A DNA stretch of 64,000 nucleotides from Motacilla alba alba (lineage: Eukaryota > Chordata > Aves > Passeriformes > Motacillidae). The stretch's first letter is position 1. Every line of letters begins with the position of its first letter. The DNA lies in contig NC_052046.1 of assembly GCF_015832195.1 (NCBI RefSeq), positions 30,222,911 through 30,286,910 of the forward strand, read 5' to 3'. The position numbers and the translations under genes are program-made. This document shows positions 36,801 to 48,700 of this stretch, in pieces. A model generated the notes under the pieces. It saw only the letters and a program-made list of their open reading frames with translations, was not told where the DNA came from and did not search any database.

Positions 36801-39800
36801 GATTAAAGTTATTTTGAAAACTCAAAAGTCAAGTCTTCAAAATTACCACATCTCATAAAATACTGTTACACAACAGTTAGAGCATCATTTGCTTAGCTGT
36901 ACATCTTTATTTAGTGCAAATGGTGTATAGGAAGAAAGTGTTCATACACTGTTTGTAACTTTCTACTGAAAAACACAGTCAGTTTAAAATTGCATTCTTA
37001 TAAATTATATTTAATATTGTCTTGCAATACTTTGTTCTTTTTTTTGATAACTGAGTGAAAAAGATACAATGTAGGTAAAACCCATGAGTGAACAAGTATA
37101 TTGTGAATGTCTTCAAATGAGAGAAAAAGCATATGAGTTAACAATTTTTTTTTAATACATGGTTAACTTACCTATTTTTTATATACCTATATATATATGC
37201 AGATATATAATTTTACATATGGCTTGCAAAACAGAATTCTCTCTTTCAAAAAAGTTAATTTATTACTTTTATTTTGTTATTGATTGCTTTTAACTTGGAG
37301 TTAAAAGAAATTTCGACACCTTGGATAGTAGTAATTAATTGGTTTTGGAACCGATGTGAACCAGTACAAAACAGGATAACCTCCATATTGCACACCCAGA
37401 GGATGTCAGTCTCTCCAGAGTGTTCCACGCTGGACCATAGCAATTCCATTGACATGGACTTCTCTGTGGAAATTTACACATCTATAATCTGGTTTTGTAG
37501 AGCCCTTTTGTATTGGGGCTGCAGATGCAGCAATGAGGTTGCCTCTAAAAATACTAGTAACATTTTGACCAAAGTGAAATAAAAAACCAGAACATCTAGG
37601 AGCCTGTGCTTCTCTCAGACATTGAAATCAAGTATGTGTAATCAGAAGAAACATTTGTTTTGTTTATACCTATAGCCCTTGAAACCATAAGCCTTTTGGG
37701 CTTTGCTACTGCAGGTGGTGTACAGAAACCAGTTTGAATTGAGGTGTGCAGTACTGTCAGATGTAAAAGATACTAAGCAAACTTACTTCTTAATTAAATC
37801 TTTCTGTCTCACTTTGGCTACTTCATTTTTAGTGATGTGCAAAGCATTGAAAGAGGAGCACATTAGAAATTTCATGCACACGCTGCTTGTGCTCTTTCAC
37901 AAATTTGCTGTTTCCTTCTGTTTTATTTTATAATGCTGTAAGTAGCCATGATCACTTAGAGTGAGCAAACTGATGCAGCTGTATTGGGAGTGAGATGATA
38001 GTGTTGTAGTTTGTAGCATGGCAAGCGTTCAATAGTTGTTTGCTACTCACTCATTACCTAGCTACAGTATAGTTCAGAGAGTAGAAATATTGGAAAGGTT
38101 TGATTTATGCACATGAAAAACCATCTTCTCTTAAAATTGCTCTCTCACTGTTAACGCTTTACATCGTTTAACCAGACGATGGGTGCTGCAACAGCTAATT
38201 CAGGAAAGCTCCTTGCCCAGTCTTGCAACTAAAGGAAGCTTGGGAGCAACACCTGTGGAGAGGATTCACCGACTAGTGCAGGAAGAAATGAATGTCTGCT
38301 CTGAAGCTGCTGGGAGATATCCAAGCAACTACAATGCCTGGTCCCATCGCATCTGGGTTTTACAACATTTGGCAAAGCTCACTGTCAAGGTATAATACAA
38401 TAGTGAATAAATTCTTAAATTTTCTTCTCAAAAACCCCAAATACTGGTTTGCAAAGCAGATTGTATAAAATGAATGAAGAGTATCAAGTGAAGTTATTAC
38501 AGGTAGCTAAGAATGTTTTAAGAAAGGGGGCAAAATGTTGCAGTGAGTATGTTTTGCATTTTTCTTGCCAGTATAAGCAGGTTCTGCTCAGCAGAAATAA
38601 CACATTTTTCTTGCCTGTGTACAAAGTTCTGTTTCTCTCTTGGTACTTGGTGCTAATGTATGTGTGGGAAGAGTATAGATGGGACTATGTGAGCCGAAGT
38701 AAGGAATGGGCAACTCTAAGTAATTCTTCCAGTACTGGTCTTGAAATTCATACTATAAAATTAGTTAGTACATGACAGATATTAATTTGATAATGTTTTA
38801 TCAATGTTTCGATGCCCTTACTCAGCTTACCTGTGGTTTCAGAATTTTGAAGGACCAAGTAAAGACAGCAGGAATTTTGGAGAAGGCATAGTAGTGCTTG
38901 TAACTAATTTCTTCAGCTCCAGCAGTATTTTTGACAGCATTTACCCTGGGACCTGATTAAACTATTTCAGGGACAGCAGGGACACTTTATGCAGTGTTGA
39001 ATGTTTTGCATCTATAATATCAAGACCTGCAGCAAATTAAATTAGTTAATGTGACATGGTCTAGTGAGTTTTTGTAATACCATGTTTTCTCTGTGGTTAG
39101 GTGAATTCTTTGTGAGTATTAGGTTGATGCAGTGTCACATCACTCACTTTTAACAGCAGCTTCTGTGTTTTGGCACATAGGGTTATAAGGGAGGAATTTA
39201 TTGGACATAGTTGAGTCCATATGGCCATTATTTTTATGTCCATTGCAGAGACAAGGCAGAATTTGGACTCATCTGCCTAGCAAGTTTATATTAAAAGGTA
39301 GTTTTCAGAAAACTCAGAAGAATTGCAGGATTCAGATAGGTTGGAGGTTAGGGTTAGAGGTCTATATTAACAGAAAACAGGAACTTTAATATCTTCGAGA
39401 GCTTATTAAAAGGTGAAGGGAGTTAGCACTGTTAAAGTAAGTTCAAGTCATTTTATGCCTTAAAACGAGTTCTAAACAGCTCTGTGTCCATTATACTGGT
39501 AACAGTAGTCTGAGGATCAGGATTATGCCTTGAGTGCTTTTTGCACTTGCTGTACCTTACTGATTTAATTAAAGAAAAATAATTACATTGTAATAGAAAT
39601 AACTCTTTGCAGAACTGGAATTATTCTAGTGAATTCATTCATTGTCAGTTGTGAGTGCTTTTTGTGACAAATCATGAACATGCCTGTGAAGGAAGTACTT
39701 TTAAATTTGTTTGACCATTCCAAACTGTATTTAGTTTGCCTGCATTCCTACTTCCCCTAGTGATCTACGTTTTTTTAGAATGAAGACTATGGAAGTGATA

Positions 39801-42800
39801 CTTTTGTCTAGAGTTGTCATCTGGTTTCTGTTACCTCTGGCAAAATTTCACTGGTGCTGTTGTTCCTCCACTAATGTGTTAAACCTGTTGGGAAGTATCT
39901 GTGTTGGCTCTAGGTTTTTTTCAGGACACCACCAATGCACTTCATCAGGGGGTGTAGTAGAAGGTGTTTGGGATACAGGAAAATTAGGAAAAAGTGTGGA
40001 GCATAAAAGACAGCAAGAAACTTGTGATAAAATTTGTTTAAGTAACTTTAAGAGGCAGAATTATACAGTGATTATTTGCAAGATATGATGCCAGAAATAA
40101 AGCAAATAAGGAGAACAAGGAAAAAGCAGGCATTACAGATTTTCACAAAAATATGCAGGTTCATAGAATCACAGAATCATTTGGCTTGGGAGGGATCTCC
40201 ATCTCATTCCAACCACTCTGCAATGTGCAAGGATGCCATTCATTAGATCAGGTTGCTCAGGACCCCATCCAGCCCAGTCTTGAATACTTCACTGGAGGGG
40301 GCAGCAGAGCAGTCCCAAGACAGAGCTCTGAGGGGCTCATCACCAGTCTCCACCTGGACACAGAGCTGTTGACCGCTCCTCTCTGGCTGTGTCCATCCAG
40401 CCAGTTCCTTAGCCACTGAATGGACGTTTCATCAAATCCACCTGTCCCAAATTTGGAGATAAGGATGTCATGTGGAACTCGTATTGAATTCCAACCACAT
40501 CTAGATTGATGACATCTGTTAGTCTTCTCTTGTTGACCATTGCTGTCACTCTGTCACCAGGCCACCAGGTTGGTCAGGCACAATTGCTGGCTACCTTGTG
40601 TCGCCTTCTTGTCTCGTAGGTGCCTTAGCATTTCTTCTGGAAGGATCTGTACCGTGATCTTGCCAACCACAGAGGTGGGGCTTACTGGTCTCCAGTTCCC
40701 CAGGTCTTCCTTTCTCCCCTTTTTAAAAATGGGAGCAGTGTTTCACTCTGTAATGTGGATCTTCAGATGCCATAGACTTGTGGCTGTTCAGCTTCTTCAA
40801 GTAGTTCTGAACCTGCTCTTTGCTTATAGTGGGAGGGAGTTTGCTTCCCCACACAAAGAGTCTAGAGGATCAGGGACTAGAGAGAACTGAGAGTGAAGAC
40901 TGAGATGACAAACTCAATACTTCATCCTTTTCCATGTCAGTTGCCACCAATTCTTGTTTATCAGGGAGCATACACTCTCCTTGGTCTTTTTTTGTGACCT
41001 ATGTACTTACACAGTCCCTTCTTGTTATTTTTTGCGCCTCTTACCAAATCCTGTCCAGCCTTGCCTTGGCTTTTCCATCCTTTAGAGGTTTTTTACTTTC
41101 TTGGTGTCTCATGTAACACCTTCAGCAGTTTCTGTGTTTGAATATCTGAAAAGTATGATAAATTTCAACAAGATCCAAGACTGGAACCATGGTGAAAAAT
41201 TGACAGATAAGAGTCACTGATTCTACGGCCATTTAGTTCTTGCAAGGTTGCCTGAAATTAAGGAGTACCTGTATTATTTAAGGCTGTAATACAAACTTTG
41301 CCTGTAGTTTGAAATGTGCAAGGAAGCACAGGCCCAGAAACATAAATTGTAGGTTGTATTATCATTTATAATATGACTTCTCAAACCAAGTTTATCATTA
41401 ACAAAGCTGTTGACCTGCTTTGGAGGATTTCAAGAGGTAGGCTGTGTAATAGGATTTTGGTTATTCTTTTCCCTTTGGTTTGATAATCCTAATGCTACTG
41501 CAGACTGAATCTCAGCTCAAGCTCTGGGAAAAAGATTTAAAATGCTAGAGAAGAAAGTTTTGCCCAGTAGGAAAATTTACTCAAAGGATATAGATGTTTC
41601 TTCTTTCTTACACTAGACCGTCAAAAACATTACCTTCTTTCAATATAGAAATTTCAGTTTGTTCTAGCTGTAGAATGTGAATAGCATTAGCAAGTTTACA
41701 TAGTGTTTAAAGAGTGTTCATTAACATAAGTCAAGGATTTGTCAAGAATAGATTGTTTGAAACTAATCTAATAATTCTGGTATTGGAGTACATGCCATGG
41801 AAAACCCGATTTGAGCTTTCTCACATGACTGTACAGTTAGTTAGTGGGGTTAGATCATGGGCTCCAGATATCTACTAAAAGGTGGGTGCATAATTAGGAA
41901 GCTGGGGTAGGAGAGTGGTAGGGGTATAGTCCTAAGATTCATACACACCATGTTGCTTCAGTGAAATCATGCAGATAGAAAAATAGGGTATAGTTCAGCA
42001 AGGATTGACAAACTTTTTTTTTTTCCTTTAGACTGGAAAACTCAATTTCATAATTAAAGGATGGAGCTTGACTGGTCAGACCCTACCATAAAACAAGCAA
42101 GCAAACAAGTAGTGGGGTAATTGTCATGAGGCAACACTTCTTTTGTGTGATGCCCAGAAGACAACATGATCACGAGACACAAAGTAGTTTTTCTTGTAGC
42201 CATCCCCAGTAATGCCTTAGCTTTTTATTAGATGACAGGGTCTTCAAAAGTGCTAGTTTATGTGAGTGCTATATTTATTTGGTTATCCTTAAAAGTTTGT
42301 TTCCCCAGTTCCTTTTCATTTCCCCAGTGTCCCAGACCAGGGAGGAAGTTCAGGTCTGCAGTTTATGGTTGGAAAAGTGCTCTAAAACAAGCAAACACAT
42401 GGTCAGGGAGGGTGTAAGAAGGAGTGCAGACCCAGAGGTTGAGACAAAAGTCTCTGAGCACACATGTCATATTCTGGGAGAGGCTGCCAGTTCCATGGTA
42501 GTCAGCTCACCACCAGAGGTGGAAAAGAGGTTATCAAGAATGGGGAGGGAGGTATTTTCATATAGTTTCCTCTTTCTTCACAGAACACTGGCAAAGGGCT
42601 TGTACTATTAGAGATGGAAATGGAGAAAGCTGGCTTTCTTACAAAGAACCTCTTGGAATTCAGGCATTGGTTGGCTTTTTCTTTTACTTCTAGTTGTTAG
42701 AAGCATTTTCCACTGGTACTCTGAGGTCCCTAGGTAGGCTGTTTTTTGTAGATCTGAAGATGTTTTCATGGCAATCTTCTGTGTTGCTGTATTAAAAGAG

Positions 42801-45602
42801 GTGTTCTGGTTCAGGTAAGGAGTAATGCTGGAAATAATTTTGTTCCCTTTGTACAAGGAGTTAAAATGTGTAATTAAGATGTCCCTTGTAAATTTGTAGC
42901 TTATAAATATTTCAGATAAATTAATTGGATTCTTCCAAGGTCTCCATTGAGCATAAATGTGTAGTATCAATTACAGCTGAATAAAGGCTGATCTGATTTT
43001 TCTGAGCCTTATGTTGTTCTTAATAGACTCATAAATTCTGAAGTTCAAAAGTTTAAAATAGTAAGCTCAATTCTCTGAAGGAAAAGCTGATCTTATGGTT
43101 TAAAGTGCAGATCTGGACATGGAGTTTTAGCCTCCTTAAGAACCCTGTGTGTGGACTGTTACTTAATACTGCACTTCAGTTTGCTCATCTCTAAAAGGAA
43201 GGTGATGCTGGTATCCTTTGGCAAGATTTAGAAACATGACTGTCTACAGTAGAAGACACTGTTTGCATTGTATTTGCTCCAATTTCTTTTAGAACAGATG
43301 CCCCCCCAAAAAAGCTATATAGCTAGCCTTGTGTGTTTCCATAATTTTCTTTGTGGGAGGCTGTGGCTTTTGTGCTGCAATATCTAGAAGAAGGACTGCT
43401 ACCTACGAAAGTTGTTTTGCATCAGCTGGTCCTGTTAAGTGATGTAGGTAGCTTAGGAGAAGAGGTTAAAAGCAAGAGTATACCATAAGACTATTAAGAT
43501 TGCTTCCAAAAGTCTTTAGAAGTAAATGAAAAGGGTAGTTTTGAACTCTTTGGATAGTTTAAGCTCCGGAGGAGAAGCAGTGTGAGGAAAGAAGTTAAGG
43601 CCTGTGAAAAAAACCAAACCAGTGGCTCTAACAGAGAAAGCAAAGCATAGTAAAAGCTTTGTCTAGGAGCCGAACTTGCATTTCTCTCCAGAAATGAATT
43701 TTGAAGTTTAAAAGCACTCAGAATTAAGAGACAATTCACAGGAGCCAGAAGTGTTAAAAACAGAGCTACAGTTGGCAATTTAAGTATTTACCAGAGTTGT
43801 TATAAAAGCCTTTCTAGAGGTTCTTCAGTAGTAAAGTCAAGCAACCTGATTATGGACAAGTACTTTTATATTTCATCAGCTCTAGGACTTCAAACATAAT
43901 GTTATGGTTGATAATCTCTCATGGAAAATCAGGTTGCAAATTAAGTTTGGTTTTTTTTCCTTTTAAGCAACTCACCTACCTTCTGACATCCACAATCCAC
44001 TGGGTAAAAAGTAGAATTCTTAAAGCTAATAGCAGTGTAGTGCCTCCTCTAAATAGTATTTATTGCTAACCATTTTGAGATTCTTAAACCACTGCTTATT
44101 TCGTATCAGAAGTGGTTTGGGTTTTTTTCCCTCTCAGCTTGTGGGTAGGTTTCTGAAAAACGTTTTCACAGTTTGGAAGAAGTATTAGTTTTCTGCAGGG
44201 ATGCCAAGATGCTTTTCAGCACATAGTAGAAAAGGCATAGTGATAGTTCTTTTTTTCTGTGTATTCTTAAACCATTACCACAGTGGCTGAAATCCCCAAA
44301 GGAGAGATTACCTTAACGGAGAGGCAGTAGTGGTAAGTTCCTCCATTATACTGGTTGATAACTGTCCCTGCATTTTGTTTCAGGTTCTCCTCGATGAACT
44401 TTCATCCACTAAATATTGGGTATCCATGCATGTCTCAGACCATAGTGGATTTCACTACCGCCAGTTCTTGCTCAATTCCTTGATACACAGAACGGTGACT
44501 GACAAAAACATACCGGTACAAAAGCAAGTGGTAAATGAACAAAACCCTAGCCTTCAGAAGGAGAAAGAGAGTGCAGGGACAGAAGCTGCCTGTGCAGAGG
44601 AGCAAAGCGTGGATCTCCCTGGCCGTTTAGACGAAGAGATGGAACTCTGCAGTGAACTGATTGATAATTACCCAGGGCATGAAACCTTGTGGTGTCATAG
44701 GTAAGAGGACTTGGTCAAAAGAATTTCCTTCTGATTCTGTGGATGATTCTTCACATGGTATTTCCAAACAAATTGTTCTGGTTTTAGGAGGTACCACTCA
44801 ATGAAAGATTTTTAAGCTACCATGTATTAAACCTTTGGAAAATGTTCAAGAGCATAATCAGAGCTATTGTGTGGCACATTTGATTTGGCTTAAATATCTT
44901 GCGCTGTAAGCTCCACTTGTCCTTATAATTTGTGCAAGAGACACAAGATGCTGGTAATGAGTCTCCTCACACTTTAAATGTTTAAACAACAAAAAATGAT
45001 CCAAATGTCGACAGGAGATTAGGTGCAGAAAATGTTTGCTTTACTAGCTGGGTGCAGGTTCCTGACTAGGTAACAGGAGATTTGCCAAAGTGACATGGAG
45101 CCCTTTCTAGTACAGTGTGCGCAGAGATGGCAGATTTTTGTCTGTGAGGGAAATCTGGTGGGATGGTAAATGAATTGAAACAGTTCAGCAGCAACAGCAG
45201 GTTATTTTCAGTGCATGACTTTCTTTTTTTTTTTTTTTTCTTTTCCTTTGAAGAAGGTGTGTATTCTACCTTCAGCAGAATTTAAGCAACAAACTTCCTC
45301 TCGTGAGTACAGCAGTATCATCTGTGGACAGCAGTGATGAAAGCCTGAATAATTCCCACCACAGTCCTGCAACAAGTCACATGGCACAAGCTATGGATGT
45401 TGATGGTTTGAATGAATCCAGCAGCAAACAAGGTTATACCCAAGAAACAAAACGCCTGAAGCGTGCTCCTGTGCAGGACTCTCTTGGTCCAGAAATGGAA
45501 TACCGGTTTGTTGATAAAGTATTATCAACTTGTAGGGATGTGGACCAAGCCAGGTTTGCTACTGCTTATAGAAAATGGTTAGTTACTTTTTTAGGTCAGT
45601 GA
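18780..45602 (+). CDS. PTAR1: PTAR1: prenyltransferase alpha-subunit repeat protein (7 coding exons)
   Basis: Seven exons join in frame (86+170+67+105+214+317+349 = 1308 bases) to give 435 residues plus stop. The protein starts [20 protein letters not shown] and contains the alpha-subunit (PPTA) repeat motifs of protein prenyltransferases: TTAWNVR (102-108), ETWIHRRWVL (138-147), [15 protein letters not shown] (194-208), [11 protein letters not shown] (234-244), ETLWCHRR (314-321) and AYRKWL (424-429). A Ser-rich acidic linker (about 338-376) and a basic KRLKR (386-390) precede the last motif. Mammalian PTAR1 is about 402 residues by my recollection, so the linker is longer here. In mammals PTAR1 partners RABGGTB in GGTase-III, which geranylgeranylates FBXL2 and the SNARE Ykt6 in the cytosol. 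All six introns are GT-AG. There is no frameshift or internal stop, so the gene looks functional. The alternative farnesyl/Rab GGTase alpha subunits (FNTA, RABGGTA) are excluded by the close exon-by-exon match to PTAR1. Confidence 0.96.
18866..22475 (+). other. PTAR1: PTAR1 intron 1
   Basis: The intron starts GTGAGT in the CpG island and ends TTTTTTAAG before exon 2. The 5' 400 bases are GC-rich and quadruplex-prone. The remainder is AT-rich with no repeat family or embedded gene recognised. Open frames on the minus strand (for example 20069-20404, 20473-20760) match nothing known. Confidence 0.85.
22476..22645 (+). CDS. PTAR1: PTAR1 exon 2 (residues 29-85)
   Basis: Encodes the strongly conserved [20 protein letters not shown] segment and then [20 protein letters not shown] up to RKQWLNKD. 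The acceptor AG at 22474-22475 follows a pyrimidine-rich stretch, and the donor is ATG|GTAAGT. The exon is 170 bases long, entering in phase 2 and leaving in phase 1. Confidence 0.96.
22646..29397 (+). other. PTAR1: PTAR1 intron 2
   Basis: A 6.75-kb intron with a consensus donor GTAAGT and acceptor CATTTTAG. It carries an antisense CR1 copy beginning about 60 bases inside the donor end, listed separately. The rest is AT-rich and nothing else was recognised. Confidence 0.85.
22709..23530 (-). repeat. CR1 LINE, antisense in PTAR1 intron 2
   Basis: Reads as the reverse complement of a CR1 3' region. It opens with AATCATTTAGTTTGGAAAAG and GATCCGAGTCCAGCC, continues through CTCTAGGGATGGTGACTCTA, then TTTTTCCTCATATCCAACCT, then a TCCAGGCTCAATGCTTTCAG segment, and ends in a region with CAGCTTGTCCAGATCCCCCT and AGGATGCATACAATGGCC. 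It is about 820 bases, 5'-truncated, with no intact reverse transcriptase frame. Its orientation is opposite to PTAR1. Confidence 0.88.
29398..29464 (+). CDS. PTAR1: PTAR1 exon 3 (residues 86-107)
   Basis: A small 67-base exon encoding [20 protein letters not shown] and then NV plus two bases of Arg108. It carries the first PPTA repeat motif (TTAWNVR). The acceptor is CATTTTAG and the donor AG|GTATGT. It enters in phase 1 and leaves in phase 2. Confidence 0.96.
29465..34388 (+). other. PTAR1: PTAR1 intron 3
   Basis: A 4.9-kb intron, donor GTATGT, acceptor TTTTGTAG. It contains a T/G-rich low-complexity stretch near 29638-29730, a possible very degraded CR1 end near 31793-31840 and a cluster of CATATG palindromes near 34181-34220. 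No gene inside. Confidence 0.85.
29638..29730 (+). repeat. T/G-rich low-complexity stretch
   Basis: Runs of TTTG, TTGG and TTTTG units make this strand almost free of A and C. The open frames on both strands across it (ending in Phe/Leu/Val-rich or Gln/Asn/Lys-rich peptides) are compositional artefacts. Confidence 0.7.
34389..34493 (+). CDS. PTAR1: PTAR1 exon 4 (residues 108-142)
   Basis: A 105-base exon encoding [20 protein letters not shown] and then [14 protein letters not shown], which includes the beginning of the second PPTA motif. Both boundaries are in phase 2, so it is the only internal coding exon whose length is a multiple of three. The donor is AG|GTTGGT, a poor match beyond the GT. 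Confidence 0.96.
34494..38175 (+). other. PTAR1: PTAR1 intron 4
   Basis: A 3.7-kb AT-rich intron with donor GTTGGT and acceptor TTTAACCAG, which has a weak pyrimidine tract. A CAAAA simple repeat lies near 35152-35175. No transposon or gene recognised. Confidence 0.83.
38176..38389 (+). CDS. PTAR1: PTAR1 exon 5 (residues 143-214)
   Basis: Encodes the end of repeat 2 ([10 protein letters not shown]), a variable [20 protein letters not shown] linker, and the conserved [20 protein letters not shown] segment leading into [12 protein letters not shown], the third PPTA motif. The acceptor is TTTAACCAG and the donor AAG|GTATAA. The exon is 214 bases and leaves in phase 0. Confidence 0.96.
38390..44383 (+). 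other. PTAR1: PTAR1 intron 5
   Basis: A 6-kb intron with donor GTATAA and acceptor TTTGTTTCAG. It holds an antisense CR1 copy of about 950 bases. Open frames elsewhere in it (for example 42279-42611 and 39780-40088) match no family I know. Confidence 0.85.
40163..41110 (-). repeat. CR1 LINE, antisense in PTAR1 intron 5
   Basis: Begins with the CR1 tail in reverse complement (TCATAGAATCACAGAATCAT, then GGCTTGGGAGGGATCTCCAT). It continues through AGATCAGGTTGCTCAGGACC, CCAGCCAGTTCCTTAGCCAC, TTTGGAGATAAGGATGTCAT, CTTACTGGTCTCCAGTTCCC and an internal region with GAGAACTGAGAGTGAAGACT. The order matches a CR1 3'UTR plus the end of its reverse transcriptase region, read backwards. It has many indels and no intact coding frame. 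The frames of 88, 116 and 60 residues on the + strand are antisense artefacts. Confidence 0.85.
44384..44700 (+). CDS. PTAR1: PTAR1 exon 6 (residues 215-319)
   Basis: Encodes [20 protein letters not shown] and [14 protein letters not shown], the fourth PPTA-type motif. A variable Gln/Glu/Lys-rich linker follows (about residues 253-293), then the conserved [17 protein letters not shown] leading into repeat 5. The acceptor is TTTGTTTCAG and the donor AG|GTAAGA. The exon is 317 bases, entering in phase 0 and leaving in phase 2. Confidence 0.96.
44701..45253 (+). other. PTAR1: PTAR1 intron 6
   Basis: The shortest intron (553 bases), with consensus donor GTAAGA. A long T-run (about 45223-45239) forms the polypyrimidine tract just before the acceptor TTTGAAG. 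Confidence 0.88.
45254..45602 (+). CDS. PTAR1: PTAR1 exon 7 (last coding exon, residues 320-435, stop TGA)
   Basis: Starts by completing Arg320 and encodes [11 protein letters not shown], a Ser/His/Asn-rich linker ([20 protein letters not shown] and onward to MAQAMDVD), then [20 protein letters not shown] and the conserved C-terminus [16 protein letters not shown] ending at TGA 45600-45602. The linker appears about 25-30 residues longer than in the mammalian protein as I remember it. Confidence 0.95.
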
Positions 45603-45761
45603 AGGAAATGTTACAAGCTTTCAGGGTTCTTCTCTTAGTGCAATATTCTCTTCTCAGACACAAATGCATGTCTTGGTTGCAAGTGTTAGCTAACTCTGTG
45701 TTTCTCTCTCTTTTGATGGTCAATCTTAAAGCTAAATTGCAGAGTAAACTTCTGTCACTTT

Positions 45762-45767
45762 ATTAAA
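45762..45767 (+). terminator. PTAR1: Proximal polyadenylation signal candidate (ATTAAA)
   Basis: ATTAAA is the commonest functional variant of AATAAA. It lies 160 bases after the stop codon, and a T/G-rich run (CGTTTTTGTT) follows about 12 bases later. Confidence 0.35.
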
Positions 45768-48700
45768 GAACTGGCATACGTTTTTGTTAAGCAAATGCAG
45801 ATTGTTACTTAATCACTTAAAGCAGTCACCCTTACCAGCTTCCTACCATGACATTTTCTCTTTTTTTTAACTTCTGCAGTAAGGTGGACTCTGAATCATT
45901 TGACTTAAAAAAAAAAAAAAAAAAGAGGTAAAAGAAGAAAAGTTTGAAATGCTTGTGAAATAGTGTGTCAGAAAAAATGGGAGAATCTGTCAGTATCAAG
46001 GCTTCAGTTACAGTTTTGGAGCTGTGATGCCTTTTACTGTTTTAACTCAGTTTTTTGTTTGCTTCTTAATTGTCATGTTAGCTTAATAGAAAGGTCTGTA
46101 AGATTGAAATCTTGATAAGCAGATACAGGAAAATGTGGCAGACTGTAATTCAAGCACATGTTCACCCACAGCCAGAGCTGTATTTGGCTGTATTTGTGAA
46201 TAGTTTTTTAGAAACCGACTACCTTAATTTCTACTTGATGTTTATTTATTTATTTTATCTCAACAATCCAGATTTAATCACATTTGATACACATTTCTGA
46301 ATGTCTTTTTTTACACTACAGATTCTTACCCGGCCAAATCACACGCTGGTAACTTGTACTTAATCAAGACCCTACAAGTCCAATATTGGATGGAGTAGAA
46401 AGTAACTCTTCCAACTGATGATTGAGACTATGCAGTTAAAAAAAACAGTGACAGCAAGGAGGGAGCTAACCTTTCCCTTCTGTTTCTTTGAAGAGCTTCA
46501 GTCTTTGTTGTTTTGGTTTTGTTGGTTTGGTTTTCCATTTTTACTCTTAAAGAAGAGCTCTACTCCAGCCATACGTCTCTGTTTACATAACTGTAAATTT
46601 TAAGGGAATTTGAAATCAATTATGAATGGTGTATTTTGTCATTTCCTTAGAATTTGTCTGTAAAAGGGATTTTTTTACACTAGTAGAATTGTGCTGGTAC
46701 ACAGACCCAGGGAAAACATTCTACAACTGTAGAAGTCCATACAATGGCAACATTGCCTCTTTTAAAAGCAGACTATTCTCTGGGGGGGGATTAGATTTTC
46801 AAGTTAGTTTCCTTGCCATAATTGCTTAATTTATCTTCTGCTCCATATGCCTCTTGACCATTAATTTCCAGATGCTTTTTCTGTTGGGCAGAGAGAGAAA
46901 CAATGAGGGAGTAAAAAACACAGGTAGCCTGCTCAAAAGATGTCACTTTGAATCAAAAAAACACTCAAAATGCGAAGTTCCTGCACTTCTAAGTAGTTTG
47001 ATGAATGAAATTTACTCTTGCATTTCAAAAGAAAACAGACCACCTCCAGTCTTTGAGAGTATGTTCATGATTCATTTCAGGCACAAAGTAGCTAAAATGA
47101 CATTTCTAAATGTACACTGTTCTGTTTACAGTACATAAATAAGACTGATCTAGGCTTGACCATCTCCATGTCAAAGCTTTGTTTCAGAGGGCATCCACAC
47201 CTGCCTCTCCGTAGGTATGCATGTGTTACATGCATATGTTAGCTCTGAGGTGCTATGGGATGCTGTGGTGGTTTGGTTGATGGTTTTAGTTGTAGAAAAC
47301 ATTGTATTGTCTGAAGGAGGTGTGGGATTGGCTTGAGAGCACAGTTTTGTCATAAGATGTTGCCTCAATGATCACTGACAAATGGGTAGGTTCAAGTAGA
47401 AACAGGAGTCTGAACTTAAGAACTTAACTTGAGCAAGAACTTTTACACATCCCAGGAGACCTGATGTTTAGTCAAGGTGGATGATACATTAAAGGATGTG
47501 TAGTAGTCTGGGTCAGCTTGATTAACAGTATCCCATTAATGACTTGTATGAACCTGAAAAGTGTGAAGTCAAGGGGGCAGTGTATTAAAGATCAGGTTCT
47601 TGGTCTTAGATTACTTAGTAATGTATTTGTGTGTTCTGTTTACCTTGGCAAAATTTTCCTGTTTATGAGAAAAATATTAGTGATAGGAGCAATCTCAGAA
47701 GTGGGAGCATGATAAGAAACATTTCTTGAGCTGTGGAAGGGAAGAGATTCTCTCTTCTTGCACTGGAAAGACTGACGCTTTCAGAAGAAAATACTAATAT
47801 AGAATCTGACTTGAAACTCATCATATAGTTCATTCAGAACTATAATCTGGAGTTTTAGTTAGCATTCTCAGAGCTGTACTGTGGAAGTTCTGTGCTTTTG
47901 AACTTGACATCATAAACATTTAAGCAGGTGCCCTCATATAGATGTGTAGTTCCTATTCATGTCAGCACAAATGATGCATTCTTGTAGGATGACAAGATTT
48001 GGTCCTGTGTAACTGAATAGAGTTACATTGAATTTTAGTGCTTGGAAAATGTTCTGAGAACTCTGATTAGAGATGGTGCTGGTAATCTTACTGCTTTTGT
48101 AAAACACTGATGGCTGTAGTATAACTCATAAGTGTGGGTTTTTGAAGTCTGCACCTCATGGAAATATTCCCCTGCCCTCTATTTTTAAATCCAGTTAGAA
48201 TAGTTACATTTAGAAATGCTTGCAGACCTGAAAACTAAATAGTGAAATTGAAACAAGTCATATCTTTCTGTTTGAAGGAAATGCAAACAGTTAGTTGTTA
48301 AATTTGAGCTTTAATTTTTTTTAACAGTAACAATATAAATTGTATTAAGGAAAATAATATCTAAATTGCTTTGAACTGTCAATGTCCTGAAGCCTCATGC
48401 ATGAAATTATCGAAGAGGTACTTCTAATATACTGCATTAATCTCAAAACTGATGTGAAGCTGTGGAACTATGATCTTTGCAGCATACCTGTCTAACCACT
48501 TGGTGTTACTGCAGAGTCTCCCTTGGGCGCTGCTTGAAAAATAGGAAGTGGCTTTAGGCCATTGGTAGTTAATGTAATAAGCACGGCTACTTTACATAAG
48601 GCATTTCAGCTGTTTTGTGTTTCAGAGATCAGAGACTAATAATTTAGTCAGTGAACATTCCTGCAGAGAAAATATCCAGCAGAAGCTGAAGAATTCAAGG

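Noticed and set aside
40153..41116. Open frames of 60-116 residues
   Set aside because: They lie within the antisense CR1 in PTAR1 intron 5.
42279..42611. Open frame of 110 residues in intron 5 as an alternative PTAR1 exon
   Set aside because: No similarity to PTAR1 or any protein I know. Exons 5 and 6 already join in frame without it.
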